In this document: piece by piece, positions 8,907-18,682 of the stretch
How positions within the stretch are numbered: position 1 is the stretch's first letter
Layout of the letters: each line of letters opens with the position of its first letter
Source of the DNA: Lutibacter sp.
GTDB taxonomy: Bacteria; Bacteroidota; Bacteroidia; Flavobacteriales; Flavobacteriaceae
Length of the DNA stretch: 64,000 bases
Assembly (NCBI RefSeq): GCF_030692605.1
Contig: NZ_JAUYUD010000114.1
Coordinates: 17,557-81,556 of the forward strand
Direction: 5' to 3'
Program-made: the position numbers and the translations under genes
The notes under the pieces: generated by a model
Databases searched by the model: none
What the model was told of the DNA's origin: nothing
What the model saw: only the letters and a program-made list of their open reading frames with translations

Positions 8907-11159
8907 ATGACAAGAATTATTAAGTTTTCAGTTCTAATGCTAAGCATCGTATTTATTTTTTCGAACTGTGAAAAAAATAATAAGAATAATCAAAGCGAAG
9001 TAGACGATGTAATGGACAATTTTATAGATAGTTTGTTGCAAGAAATGACCTTAGATGAAAAAATTGGTCAAACAGTTTTATTTTCTGCAGGGTGGGAAGT
9101 AACAGGTCCTACATTAGATTCTAATTATGTTGTTTATTTAAAAGAAGGTATGGTAGGTGCTATTTTTAATATCCATTCTGCAAAAGGATCAAAAGAATTT
9201 CAACGCATAGCAGTTGAGGAAACACGTTTAGGAATTCCATTATTATTTGGTTATGATGTAATACATGGCTATAAAACTATTTTTCCAATTTCATTGGGCG
9301 AATCTGCTTCTTGGGATTTGGAGATGATTGAACAATCCGCTCGAGTTGCAGCCGAGGAAGCTTCATCCGCAGGTTTACATTGGACTTTTGCGCCTATGAT
9401 TGATGTAACAAGGGATCCTCGTTGGGGCAGGGTGTCCGAAGGTTCTGGAGAAGATGTATATTTAGGAAACCAAATTGCAATGGCTCGGGTTAAAGGTTTT
9501 CAAGGAGACGATTTATCTAATAACAATACCATATTAGCTTGCGCTAAACATTATGCAGCTTATGGTGCACCATTGGCGGGTAGAGATTATAATACGGTCG
9601 ATATGTCGGAACGTGAATTGAGAACAACATATCTTCCTCCTTTTAAAGCGGCTATTGATGCTGGCGTATCCACTTTTATGACTTCATTCAACGATTTAAA
9701 CGGAATTCCAGCATCTGGTAATAAGTTTCTATTAACTGATATTTTAAGAAATGAATGGAATTTTGAAGGTTTTGTGGTTACAGATTATACTTCCATAAAC
9801 GAAATGATTCCTCACGGTTTTTCAAAAGATGAAAAGCATGCAGGAGAACAAGCCATAAATGCAGGAGTTGATATGGATATGCAAGGCGGAATTTTCTTAA
9901 GAAATTTAAAAACCTTGGTTGAAGAAGGAAAAGTATCAGAAAAAACAATAACCGAAGCTGCAAGAAAAATTTTGGTTATGAAATATAAATTAGGGCTGTT
10001 TGAAGATCCTTATAGATATGCTGATGAAGAAAGAGAAGCAGCGACACTTAATAAACCAGAATTCTTGGAAAAAGCGCGAGAAATGGCACGAAAATCAATG
10101 GTTCTATTAAAAAATGAAAATCAAACATTACCACTTTCAAAAAATACAAAAATTGCATTAATTGGCCCTTTGGTAAAAGATGAAAACCATATTATAGGCT
10201 CTTGGTCGGCTCAAGGCGATCGTAATGGAAAAGCAGTAAGTGTTTTTGAAGGTGTTACAGAAATTTTAGGTTCGAGCAAAAATATTCTTTACTCAAAAGG
10301 ATGTGAAATTGAAGGAGAAGATAAAACTTATTTTAATGAGGCAATTCGTATAGCAAAACAATCGGATGTTGTTGTTATGGTAGTTGGAGAAAGCGAAGGC
10401 ATGAGCGGCGAAGCTAGAAGTAGAACAAATTTGGATTTACCCGGTGTACAAAAAGAATTAATAGCTGAAATGAAAAAAACCGGAAAACCAATCGTTTTAG
10501 TTTTGATGAATGGCAGACCATTAACACTTGAATATGAAAATAAGACTGCTGATGCAATTTTAGAAACTTGGTGGCCAGGTACCATGGGCGGTTTGGCAAT
10601 TGCTGATGTGCTATTTGGAGATTATAACCCTTCTGGAAAATTACCAATAACATTTCCTAGAAATGTAGGTCAAATACCAATTTTTTATAATGCAAAAAAC
10701 ACAGGTAGACCTTATGATCCTAAGACACCTGAAATTACATATAGATCAAGATATCTAGATGTTGCAAATACGCCTTTGTATCCTTTTGGATACGGATTGA
10801 GCTATACATCATTTGAATATTCGAATTTAACAATTAACAAAGCAGAATTTAGCTTAAATGAAACAATTAATATAAATGTAACTATAAAAAATACAGGTAA
10901 ATACAAAGGAGAAGAAACCATACAGCTATATGTTCAAGATTTAGTCGGTAGTGTTACAAGACCGTTAAAAGAGCTTAAAAGGTTTAAAAAAATAACACTA
11001 ACACCAAATCAATCTAAAAACATAACATTTACGTTAACAGCAGAAGATTTAGTATTTTACACCTATGATATGAGTTTTAAAGCTGAGACAGGTGAATTTA
11101 AAATATTTGTTGGCACAAATAGTCGCGATGTTTTAGAAAATAAATTTATTTTAAAATAA
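8907..11159 (+). CDS. Second GH3 beta-glucosidase lipoprotein
   Basis: A 750-residue GH3 paralogue of the gene at 4775. The lipobox is FSNC (Cys21). Conserved GH3 sites are LLFGYDVIHGYKTIFPI, DPRWGRVSEGSGEDVYLG, CAKHYAAYGAPLAGRDYN, nucleophile Asp293 in GFVVTDYTS, SMVLLKNE, acid/base candidate Glu502 in GMSGEARSRTNLDLP, and the Fn3-like tail (FGYGLSYTSFEYS; GSVTRPLKELKRF). The nucleophile falls at the same residue number in both copies, so the N-terminal halves are nearly collinear. Two GH3 enzymes in one locus often split linkage or chain-length preference; that is inference here. It is the last hydrolase of the cluster and is followed by a 227-bp gap before the permease. Confidence 0.92.
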   Translation: MTRIIKFSVLMLSIVFIFSNCEKNNKNNQSEVDDVMDNFIDSLLQEMTLDEKIGQTVLFSAGWEVTGPTLDSNYVVYLKEGMVGAIFNIHSAKGSKEFQRIAVEETRLGIPLLFGYDVIHGYKTIFPISLGESASWDLEMIEQSARVAAEEASSAGLHWTFAPMIDVTRDPRWGRVSEGSGEDVYLGNQIAMARVKGFQGDDLSNNNTILACAKHYAAYGAPLAGRDYNTVDMSERELRTTYLPPFKAAIDAGVSTFMTSFNDLNGIPASGNKFLLTDILRNEWNFEGFVVTDYTSINEMIPHGFSKDEKHAGEQAINAGVDMDMQGGIFLRNLKTLVEEGKVSEKTITEAARKILVMKYKLGLFEDPYRYADEEREAATLNKPEFLEKAREMARKSMVLLKNENQTLPLSKNTKIALIGPLVKDENHIIGSWSAQGDRNGKAVSVFEGVTEILGSSKNILYSKGCEIEGEDKTYFNEAIRIAKQSDVVVMVVGESEGMSGEARSRTNLDLPGVQKELIAEMKKTGKPIVLVLMNGRPLTLEYENKTADAILETWWPGTMGGLAIADVLFGDYNPSGKLPITFPRNVGQIPIFYNAKNTGRPYDPKTPEITYRSRYLDVANTPLYPFGYGLSYTSFEYSNLTINKAEFSLNETININVTIKNTGKYKGEETIQLYVQDLVGSVTRPLKELKRFKKITLTPNQSKNITFTLTAEDLVFYTYDMSFKAETGEFKIFVGTNSRDVLENKFILK

Positions 11160-11386
11160 AGTTTTTTCAGAAGTTTCTTGTAAGAATTAAAAAAACCTTA
11201 TTTAAAATTTACGATTCTTCTAAAATGAATTTTAAAATGCAAGTAAAGAATCAATAAATAAAAATTTTAAAAACTGGAATAACAAAAAATAATTAAATCA
11301 CTTCAATTTTAACTAAAGTTATAAAAGAATTATCGTATTTTCATCGCTTTAAAAAATTACATAATATTAATTTTAAATATTTAACA

Positions 11387-13099
11387 ATGAATACAACAAA
11401 ACCAACGAATTACCCAGCACTTTATACCTTAATTGGTGTTTTCTTTTTTTGGGGATTTATTGCAGCCTCAAATGGCGTTTTTATTCCATTTGCAAAATCT
11501 TATTTTGATTTATCTCAATTTCAAAGTCAGTTAATCGACTCATCGTTTTATTTCGCCTATTACATAGGAGCCTTTTTATTATTTATATTATCTATTATAG
11601 GTAAAAAAGATTTATTAAATTCATGGGGATTGAAAAACGGTATTGTATATGGGTTATTGCTTTCAGTTGTAGGTGCTTTTATGATGTATCCTGCATTAGC
11701 ATCTAATAGTTTTGGTTTTGTTTTAAGTGCATTGTTTTTAATTGCTTTAGGATTTTCATTACAACAAACAGCTGCACAACCTTTTGCTATTGCTTTGGGA
11801 GACGAAAGCACAGGTTCTCATCGATTAAATTTAGCTGGAGGTATTAACTCATTCGGGACTACTATTGGTCCAATTGTATTTGCTTTAGCATTATTCGGGA
11901 CTACCAAATTAGATGAAAGTTTAATTAAAGGGTTAAATATGTCTACCGTTCAATGGTTGTATGTAATTGTTGGAGTAGCCTTTTTAGTTGCCGCAATTTT
12001 GTTTAAATTTTCTAAAAAATTACCTGAAGCGAAAGCTGATTCAACTATCGATAATGAATCTAAAGCTACCGGAATAATGAGTTTAATAACTGTTGTATTG
12101 ATAGTTGTATTGGCAATGATTTTTTATCAATATACAGGAGATAATGTTGACCATTCAAGTAAAATGGGATTGTATTTGATATTAATTGGGATTGGAACGT
12201 TGGTATTTGGATTATTATATTCCAATGCTAAAGCGAAAAAAAATGCCGAAGGTTGGGGAGCTTTTAAATATCCACAATTAGTTTTAGGGATGTTAGCGAT
12301 TTTCACCTATGTGGGAGTTGAAGTGACTATTCAAAGTAATTTGGGGGAGTATCTAAAACATATGGATTTTACAGCTTTTTTAGGAATAAATCCAGAAACT
12401 ACTTATGCTGATTTTAGTAAAATGTTATCAGATAAAACGGTTGAAGGTTATTGGGCAGGATTAACACCAATGTTAATTTCGTTGTATTGGGGAAGTTTAA
12501 TGATTGGACGTTGGGCGGGTGCTATTTCTGCTTTTAGTTTGTCTTCTTCTGCCAAAAAAGTTGCTTTAATTGTTGTTCCTTATGTTGCGTTTTTAGTGAT
12601 TTTAGCTTCCAATTTTATTGCAGATTTTTCAGTTGATAACACATTAACTATACTTCCTTATGCTGTAGTAATTTTAATTCAAATCTTTGGTTTTTGGTTA
12701 GGACAAGATAAACCGGCTAAAACGTTAATGATTTTTGCAATTTTAGGAATGATTGCTATGTTTATTGGAATGTACACAACAGGAAGTATTTCAGTATTTG
12801 CATTTGTAAGTGGTGGATTATTTGCTTCGGTAATGTGGCCTGTAATATTCTCTTTAGCGTTACAAGGTCTTGGGAAGTTTACTTCTCAAGGTTCTGCATT
12901 TTTGATTATGATGATACTTGGTGGTGCTTTTATTCCACCTTTACAAGGTAAAATAGCCGATATGTTTAACATTACTATTTCTTATTGGGTACCATTGGTT
13001 GGTTTTGGTTATTTAACCTTATTCGCTATTATGGTAAAAGGAATTTTAAAAAAGCAAAATATTGATGTCGATACCCTTGCAGCTGCAGCGACTCATTAA
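11387..13099 (+). CDS. Sugar MFS permease (FucP/GluP type) with extra central helices
   Basis: A 570-residue polytopic inner-membrane protein. The N-terminal half shows the FucP/GluP-like start (GVFFFWGFIAASNGVFIPF) and SLQQTAAQPFAIALGDE, SHRLNLAGGINSFGTTIGP; the second half has WAGLTPMLISLYWGSLMIGRWAG and GLFASVMWPVIFSLALQGLG. Between the halves are two additional hydrophobic stretches (about residues 230-250 and 262-280), which would give about 14 helices. That explains a length above the roughly 430 residues typical of FucP/GluP. It lies downstream of the hydrolases and probably imports the glucose or disaccharide they release by proton symport. A terminator follows at once. Confidence 0.85.
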   Translation: MNTTKPTNYPALYTLIGVFFFWGFIAASNGVFIPFAKSYFDLSQFQSQLIDSSFYFAYYIGAFLLFILSIIGKKDLLNSWGLKNGIVYGLLLSVVGAFMMYPALASNSFGFVLSALFLIALGFSLQQTAAQPFAIALGDESTGSHRLNLAGGINSFGTTIGPIVFALALFGTTKLDESLIKGLNMSTVQWLYVIVGVAFLVAAILFKFSKKLPEAKADSTIDNESKATGIMSLITVVLIVVLAMIFYQYTGDNVDHSSKMGLYLILIGIGTLVFGLLYSNAKAKKNAEGWGAFKYPQLVLGMLAIFTYVGVEVTIQSNLGEYLKHMDFTAFLGINPETTYADFSKMLSDKTVEGYWAGLTPMLISLYWGSLMIGRWAGAISAFSLSSSAKKVALIVVPYVAFLVILASNFIADFSVDNTLTILPYAVVILIQIFGFWLGQDKPAKTLMIFAILGMIAMFIGMYTTGSISVFAFVSGGLFASVMWPVIFSLALQGLGKFTSQGSAFLIMMILGGAFIPPLQGKIADMFNITISYWVPLVGFGYLTLFAIMVKGILKKQNIDVDTLAAAATH

Positions 13100-13136
13100 A
13101 ATGTAAGCATCCTTTTAGTGTTGTGAAATAATACTT

Positions 13137-13170
13137 AAAAAACACGTTAAGAAATTAATGTGTTTTTTTT
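13137..13170 (+). terminator. Intrinsic terminator after the sugar permease
   Basis: The stem aaaaaacac-g-ttaa / ttaa-t-gtgtttttt closes a gaaa loop (13151-13154) and runs into eight T residues. It marks the end of the utilization-locus transcript. Confidence 0.8.
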
Positions 13171-13174
13171 ATTA

Positions 13175-13182
13175 TATTTTTG
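13175..13182 (+). promoter_or_regulatory. Candidate Bacteroidota -7 box for the ABC exporter gene
   Basis: TATTTTTG matches the Bacteroidota consensus TAnnTTTG exactly and lies 33 bp before the ATG at 13216. No good TTG -33 element is seen, partly because the terminator occupies that place, so this is a weak call. Confidence 0.4.
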
Positions 13183-13215
13183 CAACTTCACATTCCTTAA
13201 TTTAATACTAACAAA

Positions 13216-14958
13216 ATGACATCAAAAAAGCATAAAGTAACTATTGCGCAAGTATTTAAAGAATTTATTTGGCCACGAAGGAAAATGCTTTTTGTGGGTC
13301 TTTTCTTAATAATTGTAAGCCGATTGGCCGCTTTGGTTTTACCTGGCGCAAGCAAATATTTAATAGATGATGTAATTGTAAATAAAGACTTTGAGTTATT
13401 GAAAATATTATTATTAGTGGTTGTTGCATCTATAATTGTTCAAGCAGTAACGTCATTTATATTAACTAGATTATTAAGTGTAGAAGCACAACGTTTAATT
13501 TCGCAATTGAGGGTAAAGGTTCAAAAACAGATATTAACCTTACCAATAGGTTATTTTGATAATCAAAAATCGGGGGCTCTAGTTTCTAGAATTATGAATG
13601 ATGTTGAAGGTGTTCGAAATTTGATTGGAACAGGCCTAGTTCAATTAATAGGGGGTAGTTTAACAGCTGTTGTTGCGTTAATTTTGTTAATTAGAATCAA
13701 TCCTTTAATGACAGTTTATGTACTAGTTCCAATTTCAATATTTGCGATAATTGCCTTAAAAGCATTTGGGTATATTCGACCTATTTTTAAAGAAAGATCC
13801 ATTATAAATGCCGAAGTTACCGGAAGGTTAACAGAAACTTTAAATGGTGTAAGAGTAATTAAAGGGTTTAATGCAGAAGCACAAGAAATTGCAACGTTTG
13901 AAAAAGGTGTTGAAAGATTGTATTTAAACGTAAAAACGAGTTTAACTTCAACAGCATTATTAACTAGTTCATCTACTTTTTTATTGGGAATGGCAACGGC
14001 AGGAATTATGGGAATGGGTGGTTATTTTATTATAAAAGGAGAAATGACCTTTGGAGATTTTCTATCTTTTACCTTATACTTGGGCTTTATGATTGCGCCT
14101 ATTGTGCAAATGAGCAACATAGGAAGCCAGTTAACTGAATCTTTTGCAGGTTTGGACAGAACGGAAGAAATAATGAATATGAAACCTGAAGACAATCCAG
14201 AAGTGCGCACAGAGATTTTAACTGAATTAAAAGGCGACATCATTTTTGAAGACGTTTCGTTTTCTTACGAAGATGGAAATGAAGTAATTCATAGTATCTC
14301 TTTTGAAGCTCCGCAAGGATCGATAATAGCATTAGTTGGCTCATCAGGTTCTGGAAAATCGACCATCGCTGGATTAGCAGCTTCTTTTTTAAATCCAGAT
14401 TCTGGTAAAATTACTGTGGACGGAAAAGATTTGGCTAAAATATCGTTGAATAGCTTCAGAAAAAATTTAGGAGTGGTGTTACAAGATGAATTTTTGTTTG
14501 AAGGAACCATTAGAGAAAACATTTTATTTTCTAAACCAGATGCTTCTGAAGAAGAAATTCAATTAGCGGTAAAATCTGCTTATGTTAGTGAATTTACAGA
14601 TCGATTTGAGAAAGGCTTAGAAACAGTTATTGGAGAGCGTGGGGTTAAATTATCAGGTGGTCAGCGGCAACGATTGGCCATTGCTAGAGCTATTTTGGCA
14701 AATCCAAAAATTATTATTTTAGACGAAGCTACATCAAGTTTAGATACCGAAAGTGAAACATATATTCAACAAAGTTTAAATCAATTAATTCAAGGAAGAA
14801 CCACCTTTGTAATTGCACACAGGTTAAGTACAATTAGACAAGCAAGCCAAATATTGGTTATTGAAAATGGTATTATTGCTGAACAAGGGAATCACGACGA
14901 ATTAATAGCCAAAAAAGGACGCTATTTTGATTTATATACCTATCAGGCTAGAATATAA
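13216..14958 (+). CDS. ABC exporter, fused membrane and ATPase domains (MsbA/lipid-exporter type)
   Basis: A 580-residue half-transporter. The N-terminal ABC membrane domain has six predicted helices (for example LFVGLFLIIVSRLAALVLPG and LLTSSSTFLLGMATAGIMGMGG). The nucleotide-binding domain has Walker A GSSGSGKST, Q-loop VVLQDEFLFEGTIREN, signature LSGGQRQRLAIARA, Walker B IIILDEATSSLD and the H-loop in IAHRLSTI. It would act as a homodimer in the inner membrane. The length and motif set match MsbA-like lipid or multidrug exporters, which are widespread in Flavobacteriaceae. The substrate cannot be told from sequence. It is transcribed alone, following a terminator. Confidence 0.9.
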   Translation: MTSKKHKVTIAQVFKEFIWPRRKMLFVGLFLIIVSRLAALVLPGASKYLIDDVIVNKDFELLKILLLVVVASIIVQAVTSFILTRLLSVEAQRLISQLRVKVQKQILTLPIGYFDNQKSGALVSRIMNDVEGVRNLIGTGLVQLIGGSLTAVVALILLIRINPLMTVYVLVPISIFAIIALKAFGYIRPIFKERSIINAEVTGRLTETLNGVRVIKGFNAEAQEIATFEKGVERLYLNVKTSLTSTALLTSSSTFLLGMATAGIMGMGGYFIIKGEMTFGDFLSFTLYLGFMIAPIVQMSNIGSQLTESFAGLDRTEEIMNMKPEDNPEVRTEILTELKGDIIFEDVSFSYEDGNEVIHSISFEAPQGSIIALVGSSGSGKSTIAGLAASFLNPDSGKITVDGKDLAKISLNSFRKNLGVVLQDEFLFEGTIRENILFSKPDASEEEIQLAVKSAYVSEFTDRFEKGLETVIGERGVKLSGGQRQRLAIARAILANPKIIILDEATSSLDTESETYIQQSLNQLIQGRTTFVIAHRLSTIRQASQILVIENGIIAEQGNHDELIAKKGRYFDLYTYQARI

Positions 14959-15086
14959 ATGATGAATTATTTACATTAAGAAAAATTTAACAATCTAAAA
15001 CAGAGGAAATATTCGTATTGAACGACTTAGTTTATAATATTGATTAATTTTACAAATTCTAATAAAAAATGAAATCATTTTAACTG

Positions 15087-17045
15087 ATGAAAAAAATATT
15101 ATTTTTAATTGTCTTCGTTCTTATAAGTATTAATAATTATGCTCAAATTCACGACCCTGTAAAATGGTCAACATCTGTTGAAAAAATTTCGGACAATGAA
15201 TTTTATTTGGTGAGTACTGCAACTATTGAAGAGGGATGGCATTTGTATTCTCAAAATGTACCTGAAAATGGTCCAATTCCTACAAATTTTATATATAATT
15301 TAAACAGTAATTTCGAATTGGTTGATAAAACTTCGGAAGAAGAAGGACATATTGTTGATGATCCAATTTTTGAAATGAAAATTAAATATTTTAGTACGAA
15401 AGCAATTTTTAAGCAACGTGTTAAACTATTAATTGGAGGTGCTCAAACAATTAAAGGAGAAGTGGAATTTATGGTTTGCGATGATACAAGCTGTTTGCCA
15501 CCAACAATAGAAGATCTTGAGTATTTAATAAAAGAAAACGATGCTAAAATTACAGAAATTGTGGCTCCAGAAGCTTTAAAATCTGATAAAAATAAATCGA
15601 GCAGAACTTTATTAAGTATATTTTTAATTGCATTTTTTTCTGGTTTTGCCGCATTGTTAACCCCTTGTGTATTTCCTATGATTCCTATGACTGTAAGTTT
15701 CTTTACCAAACAAAGTAAAAATAGAACTACAGGGATAAGAAATGCCATTATTTTTGGAATTTCGATAGTGGTAATTTATGTTGTTTTAGGTTTATTAGTA
15801 AGCGTTATTTTTGGTCCAAATGCTTTAAATGCATTATCTACAAACGTGTGGTTTAATGTTATTTTCTTTTTACTATTGTTGATTTTTGCAGTATCGTTTT
15901 TAGGTGCTTTTGAATTAACACTACCAAGTTCTTGGGGGACAAAAGCAGATGCTCAGGCCGACAAAGGTGGTATTATTGGTATCTTTTTTATGGCGTTAGC
16001 ATTGGCAATTGTTTCTTTTTCTTGTACAGGACCAATTGTTGGCTATTTGTTAGTTGATGCTGCAGTGGGTGGAAATCAAATTGGACCAATTATAGGTATG
16101 TTAGGTTTTTCATTAGCGTTAGCAATTCCTTTTGGGTTGTTTGCAGCTTTTCCTGGTTGGATGAATTCATTACCAAAATCAGGTGGTTGGTTAAATACAG
16201 TTAAAGTGGTTTTAGGATTTTTAGAACTAGCCTTAGCGTTTAAATTTTTATCGAATGCCGACTTAGTATTGCAATTACATTGGTTAGAACGAGAAGTATT
16301 TTTAGCCATTTGGATTGCAATATTTGGAACCCTAGCATTGTACCTTTTTGGTAAAATACAATTACCTCATGATTCACCAATAACTCATATTTCTGTGGGT
16401 AGATTGAGCCTTGGGTTGTTATCGTTATCATTTACTATATATATGATCCCAGGTTTATGGGGAGCGCCATTAAACTTAATTAGCGCATTTCCTCCGGCAC
16501 AGCATTATGCCGAGTCACCTTATGGAGTGGGTTTTACCAAACAAAATAACCCAACTTCAATAAGTGAAATGGATTCAAAAATACCAGAGGGAGCTCATTT
16601 AATGGCGCCACATAATATTTTGGCTTTTAACGATTACGAAAAAGGATTGGCTTATGCAAAACAAGTAAATAAACCTGTGATGCTAGACTTTACGGGGCAC
16701 GCCTGTGTTAATTGCAGAAAGATGGAGCAAAATGTATGGGCGAAAGAAAAGGTATTACAAATTTTGAAAAACGAGGTGGTTTTAATTTCATTGTATGTTG
16801 ATGATAAAAGAGAATTACCAGACGGAGAAGCGGTAGATTCAAAACTAAACCCAGGTAAAAAGTTAAGATATATTGGTCAGAAATGGAGTGAATTTCAAAC
16901 CATTAAATACGGTGCAAATGCACAACCGTTTTATGTGTTAATGGATCACAACGAAGAAAATTTGATTGATCCGGTTGCCTACACTCCAGATGTTGATGTT
17001 TATCATAATTGGTTAAAAGTAGGAATTTCAAAATTTAATAAATAG
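15087..17045 (+). CDS. dsbD: Thiol:disulfide interchange protein DsbD
   Basis: A 652-residue protein with all three DsbD parts. After a signal peptide comes a periplasmic alpha domain with the redox pair Cys131/Cys136 in CDDTSCLPP. It is followed by an eight-helix CcdA-like transporter with Cys194 in LTPCVFPMIPM and Cys313 in SFSCTGPIVG, and a C-terminal thioredoxin domain with Cys540/Cys543 in GHACVNCRKME. It passes electrons from cytoplasmic thioredoxin across the inner membrane to periplasmic thiol proteins. The exported TlpA-like thioredoxins encoded at 31.3 and 34.3 kb are plausible partners. All six expected cysteines are present, so the protein should be functional. Confidence 0.93.
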   Translation: MKKILFLIVFVLISINNYAQIHDPVKWSTSVEKISDNEFYLVSTATIEEGWHLYSQNVPENGPIPTNFIYNLNSNFELVDKTSEEEGHIVDDPIFEMKIKYFSTKAIFKQRVKLLIGGAQTIKGEVEFMVCDDTSCLPPTIEDLEYLIKENDAKITEIVAPEALKSDKNKSSRTLLSIFLIAFFSGFAALLTPCVFPMIPMTVSFFTKQSKNRTTGIRNAIIFGISIVVIYVVLGLLVSVIFGPNALNALSTNVWFNVIFFLLLLIFAVSFLGAFELTLPSSWGTKADAQADKGGIIGIFFMALALAIVSFSCTGPIVGYLLVDAAVGGNQIGPIIGMLGFSLALAIPFGLFAAFPGWMNSLPKSGGWLNTVKVVLGFLELALAFKFLSNADLVLQLHWLEREVFLAIWIAIFGTLALYLFGKIQLPHDSPITHISVGRLSLGLLSLSFTIYMIPGLWGAPLNLISAFPPAQHYAESPYGVGFTKQNNPTSISEMDSKIPEGAHLMAPHNILAFNDYEKGLAYAKQVNKPVMLDFTGHACVNCRKMEQNVWAKEKVLQILKNEVVLISLYVDDKRELPDGEAVDSKLNPGKKLRYIGQKWSEFQTIKYGANAQPFYVLMDHNEENLIDPVAYTPDVDVYHNWLKVGISKFNK

Positions 17046-17107
17046 ATTTTGATTGTAACAGATTCATTTTATGTTTATAAATTCAATTTGTTAAATCAAT
17101 ACATATT

Positions 17108-18643
17108 ATGAAATTATTCAAAAATACATTCTTTAAATCTAAACAAGTGAAAGAAACGTCTTTTGAAGATTCAGTACCTTCTAAATTAGAAATATATTTT
17201 CAAAAATTTAGAGAAAACATTGTTGGAGTTCATCAAAAATTTCAATCGCCATATGGTGAACAAAAAATTATTTATACTGATTGGACTGCGAGCGGACGTT
17301 TATATAGACCAATTGAGGATAAACTAGTAAACGAATTTGGACCTTTTGTTGCAAATACACATACAGAAACTTCAATTACAGGCTCTACAATGACCCTGGC
17401 TTATCATAAAGCCCAAGTAATAATTAAGCAACATGTAAATGCATCAAACGACGACGTTTTAATTACCAACGGAACTGGAATGACAGGTGTGGTTAATAAA
17501 TTTCAACGAATTTTGGGATTAAAAGTCTCGGAGAATTTAAAAAATTATACAATGGTTCCAGATGAATTACGACCAATTGTATTTATTACCCATATGGAAC
17601 ACCATTCTAATCAAACTTCTTGGTTAGAAACTATTGCGAATGTTGAAATAATACCTTGTCAAGATTCAGGTCTTATTTGTTTTGATAGTTTTAAAAAATT
17701 GCTTGAAAAATATAAAGAAAGACCGATAAAAATAGCCTCTGTTACGGCTTGTTCAAATGTAACTGGAATCAGGACCGATTATCATAAAATAGCAAAAATT
17801 ATTCACCAACAAGGTGGACTATGTTTTGTTGATTTTGCTTGTTCTGCTCCTTACGTTCAAATTGATATGCATCCTGCTGACCCGGAAGGTTACTTGGATG
17901 CAATTTTCTTTTCACCACATAAATTTTTAGGTGGTCCGGGAACCTCTGGGGTACTAATATTTAATAAAAAATTGTATAAAAATTTAGTGCCAGATAGCCC
18001 TGGTGGAGGCACTGTAAATTACACAAACCCTTGGGGAGACCACGATTATATAGACGACATAGAAACCAGAGAAGATGGGGGAACGCCAGGTTTTTTACAA
18101 ACCATTAAAATTGCTTTAGCAATAAAGCTGAAAGAAGAGATGGGAGTTGTTAATATGCTTGAAAGAGAACATGAGTTAAACACGTTTATTTTTAAAAAGC
18201 TATCGAGCATTTCAAATTTGAATATTTTAGCCGCCAACCATACAGATAGATTGGGAATTTTTTCATTTTATATAACAGATGTTCATTTTAATTTAATTGT
18301 GAAATTATTAAATGATAGATTTGGAATTCAAACACGAGGTGGGTGTTCTTGTGCCGGTACCTATGGTCATTTTTTGCTTCATGTAGATCAGCAAAAATCA
18401 AAAAGTATTGAGGAGAAAATTATGAGCGGTTGTTTAATTGAACGACCGGGATGGATTAGAATGTCGATTCACCCAACCATTACAAATCAAGAAGTCCAGT
18501 TTGTTTGTGAAAGCATCAAAAAAGTTGCTGAAAACTATAAAGAATGGGGATTAGATTATAATTATGATGCCATCAAAAACGAATATATTCATAAAACTGC
18601 TGCATCAATTGAAAATGAAATAGTAGCAAATTGGTTTGCTTAA
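17108..18643 (+). CDS. Class V aminotransferase-fold PLP enzyme (cysteine desulfurase-like)
   Basis: A 511-residue cytoplasmic protein. PLP-enzyme landmarks are THTETSITGSTMT, ITNGTGMTGVVNKF, THMEHHSNQTSW (the PLP-stacking His region), VTACSNVTGIRTD, CFVDFACSAPYV (PLP Asp) and Lys272 in FSPHKFLGGPGTSG as the Schiff-base lysine. RGGCSCAGTYGH resembles the cysteine-containing loop of SufS/NifS-like enzymes. It is about 100 residues longer than SufS, and no suf genes are nearby, so it is probably not the main Fe-S desulfurase. Family members are conserved in Flavobacteriia without an assigned role; I would leave the substrate open. Confidence 0.8.
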   Translation: MKLFKNTFFKSKQVKETSFEDSVPSKLEIYFQKFRENIVGVHQKFQSPYGEQKIIYTDWTASGRLYRPIEDKLVNEFGPFVANTHTETSITGSTMTLAYHKAQVIIKQHVNASNDDVLITNGTGMTGVVNKFQRILGLKVSENLKNYTMVPDELRPIVFITHMEHHSNQTSWLETIANVEIIPCQDSGLICFDSFKKLLEKYKERPIKIASVTACSNVTGIRTDYHKIAKIIHQQGGLCFVDFACSAPYVQIDMHPADPEGYLDAIFFSPHKFLGGPGTSGVLIFNKKLYKNLVPDSPGGGTVNYTNPWGDHDYIDDIETREDGGTPGFLQTIKIALAIKLKEEMGVVNMLEREHELNTFIFKKLSSISNLNILAANHTDRLGIFSFYITDVHFNLIVKLLNDRFGIQTRGGCSCAGTYGHFLLHVDQQKSKSIEEKIMSGCLIERPGWIRMSIHPTITNQEVQFVCESIKKVAENYKEWGLDYNYDAIKNEYIHKTAASIENEIVANWFA

Positions 18644-18682
18644 ATAATGAATTTTAAAATTTATATCAAATAGTATTTATCA

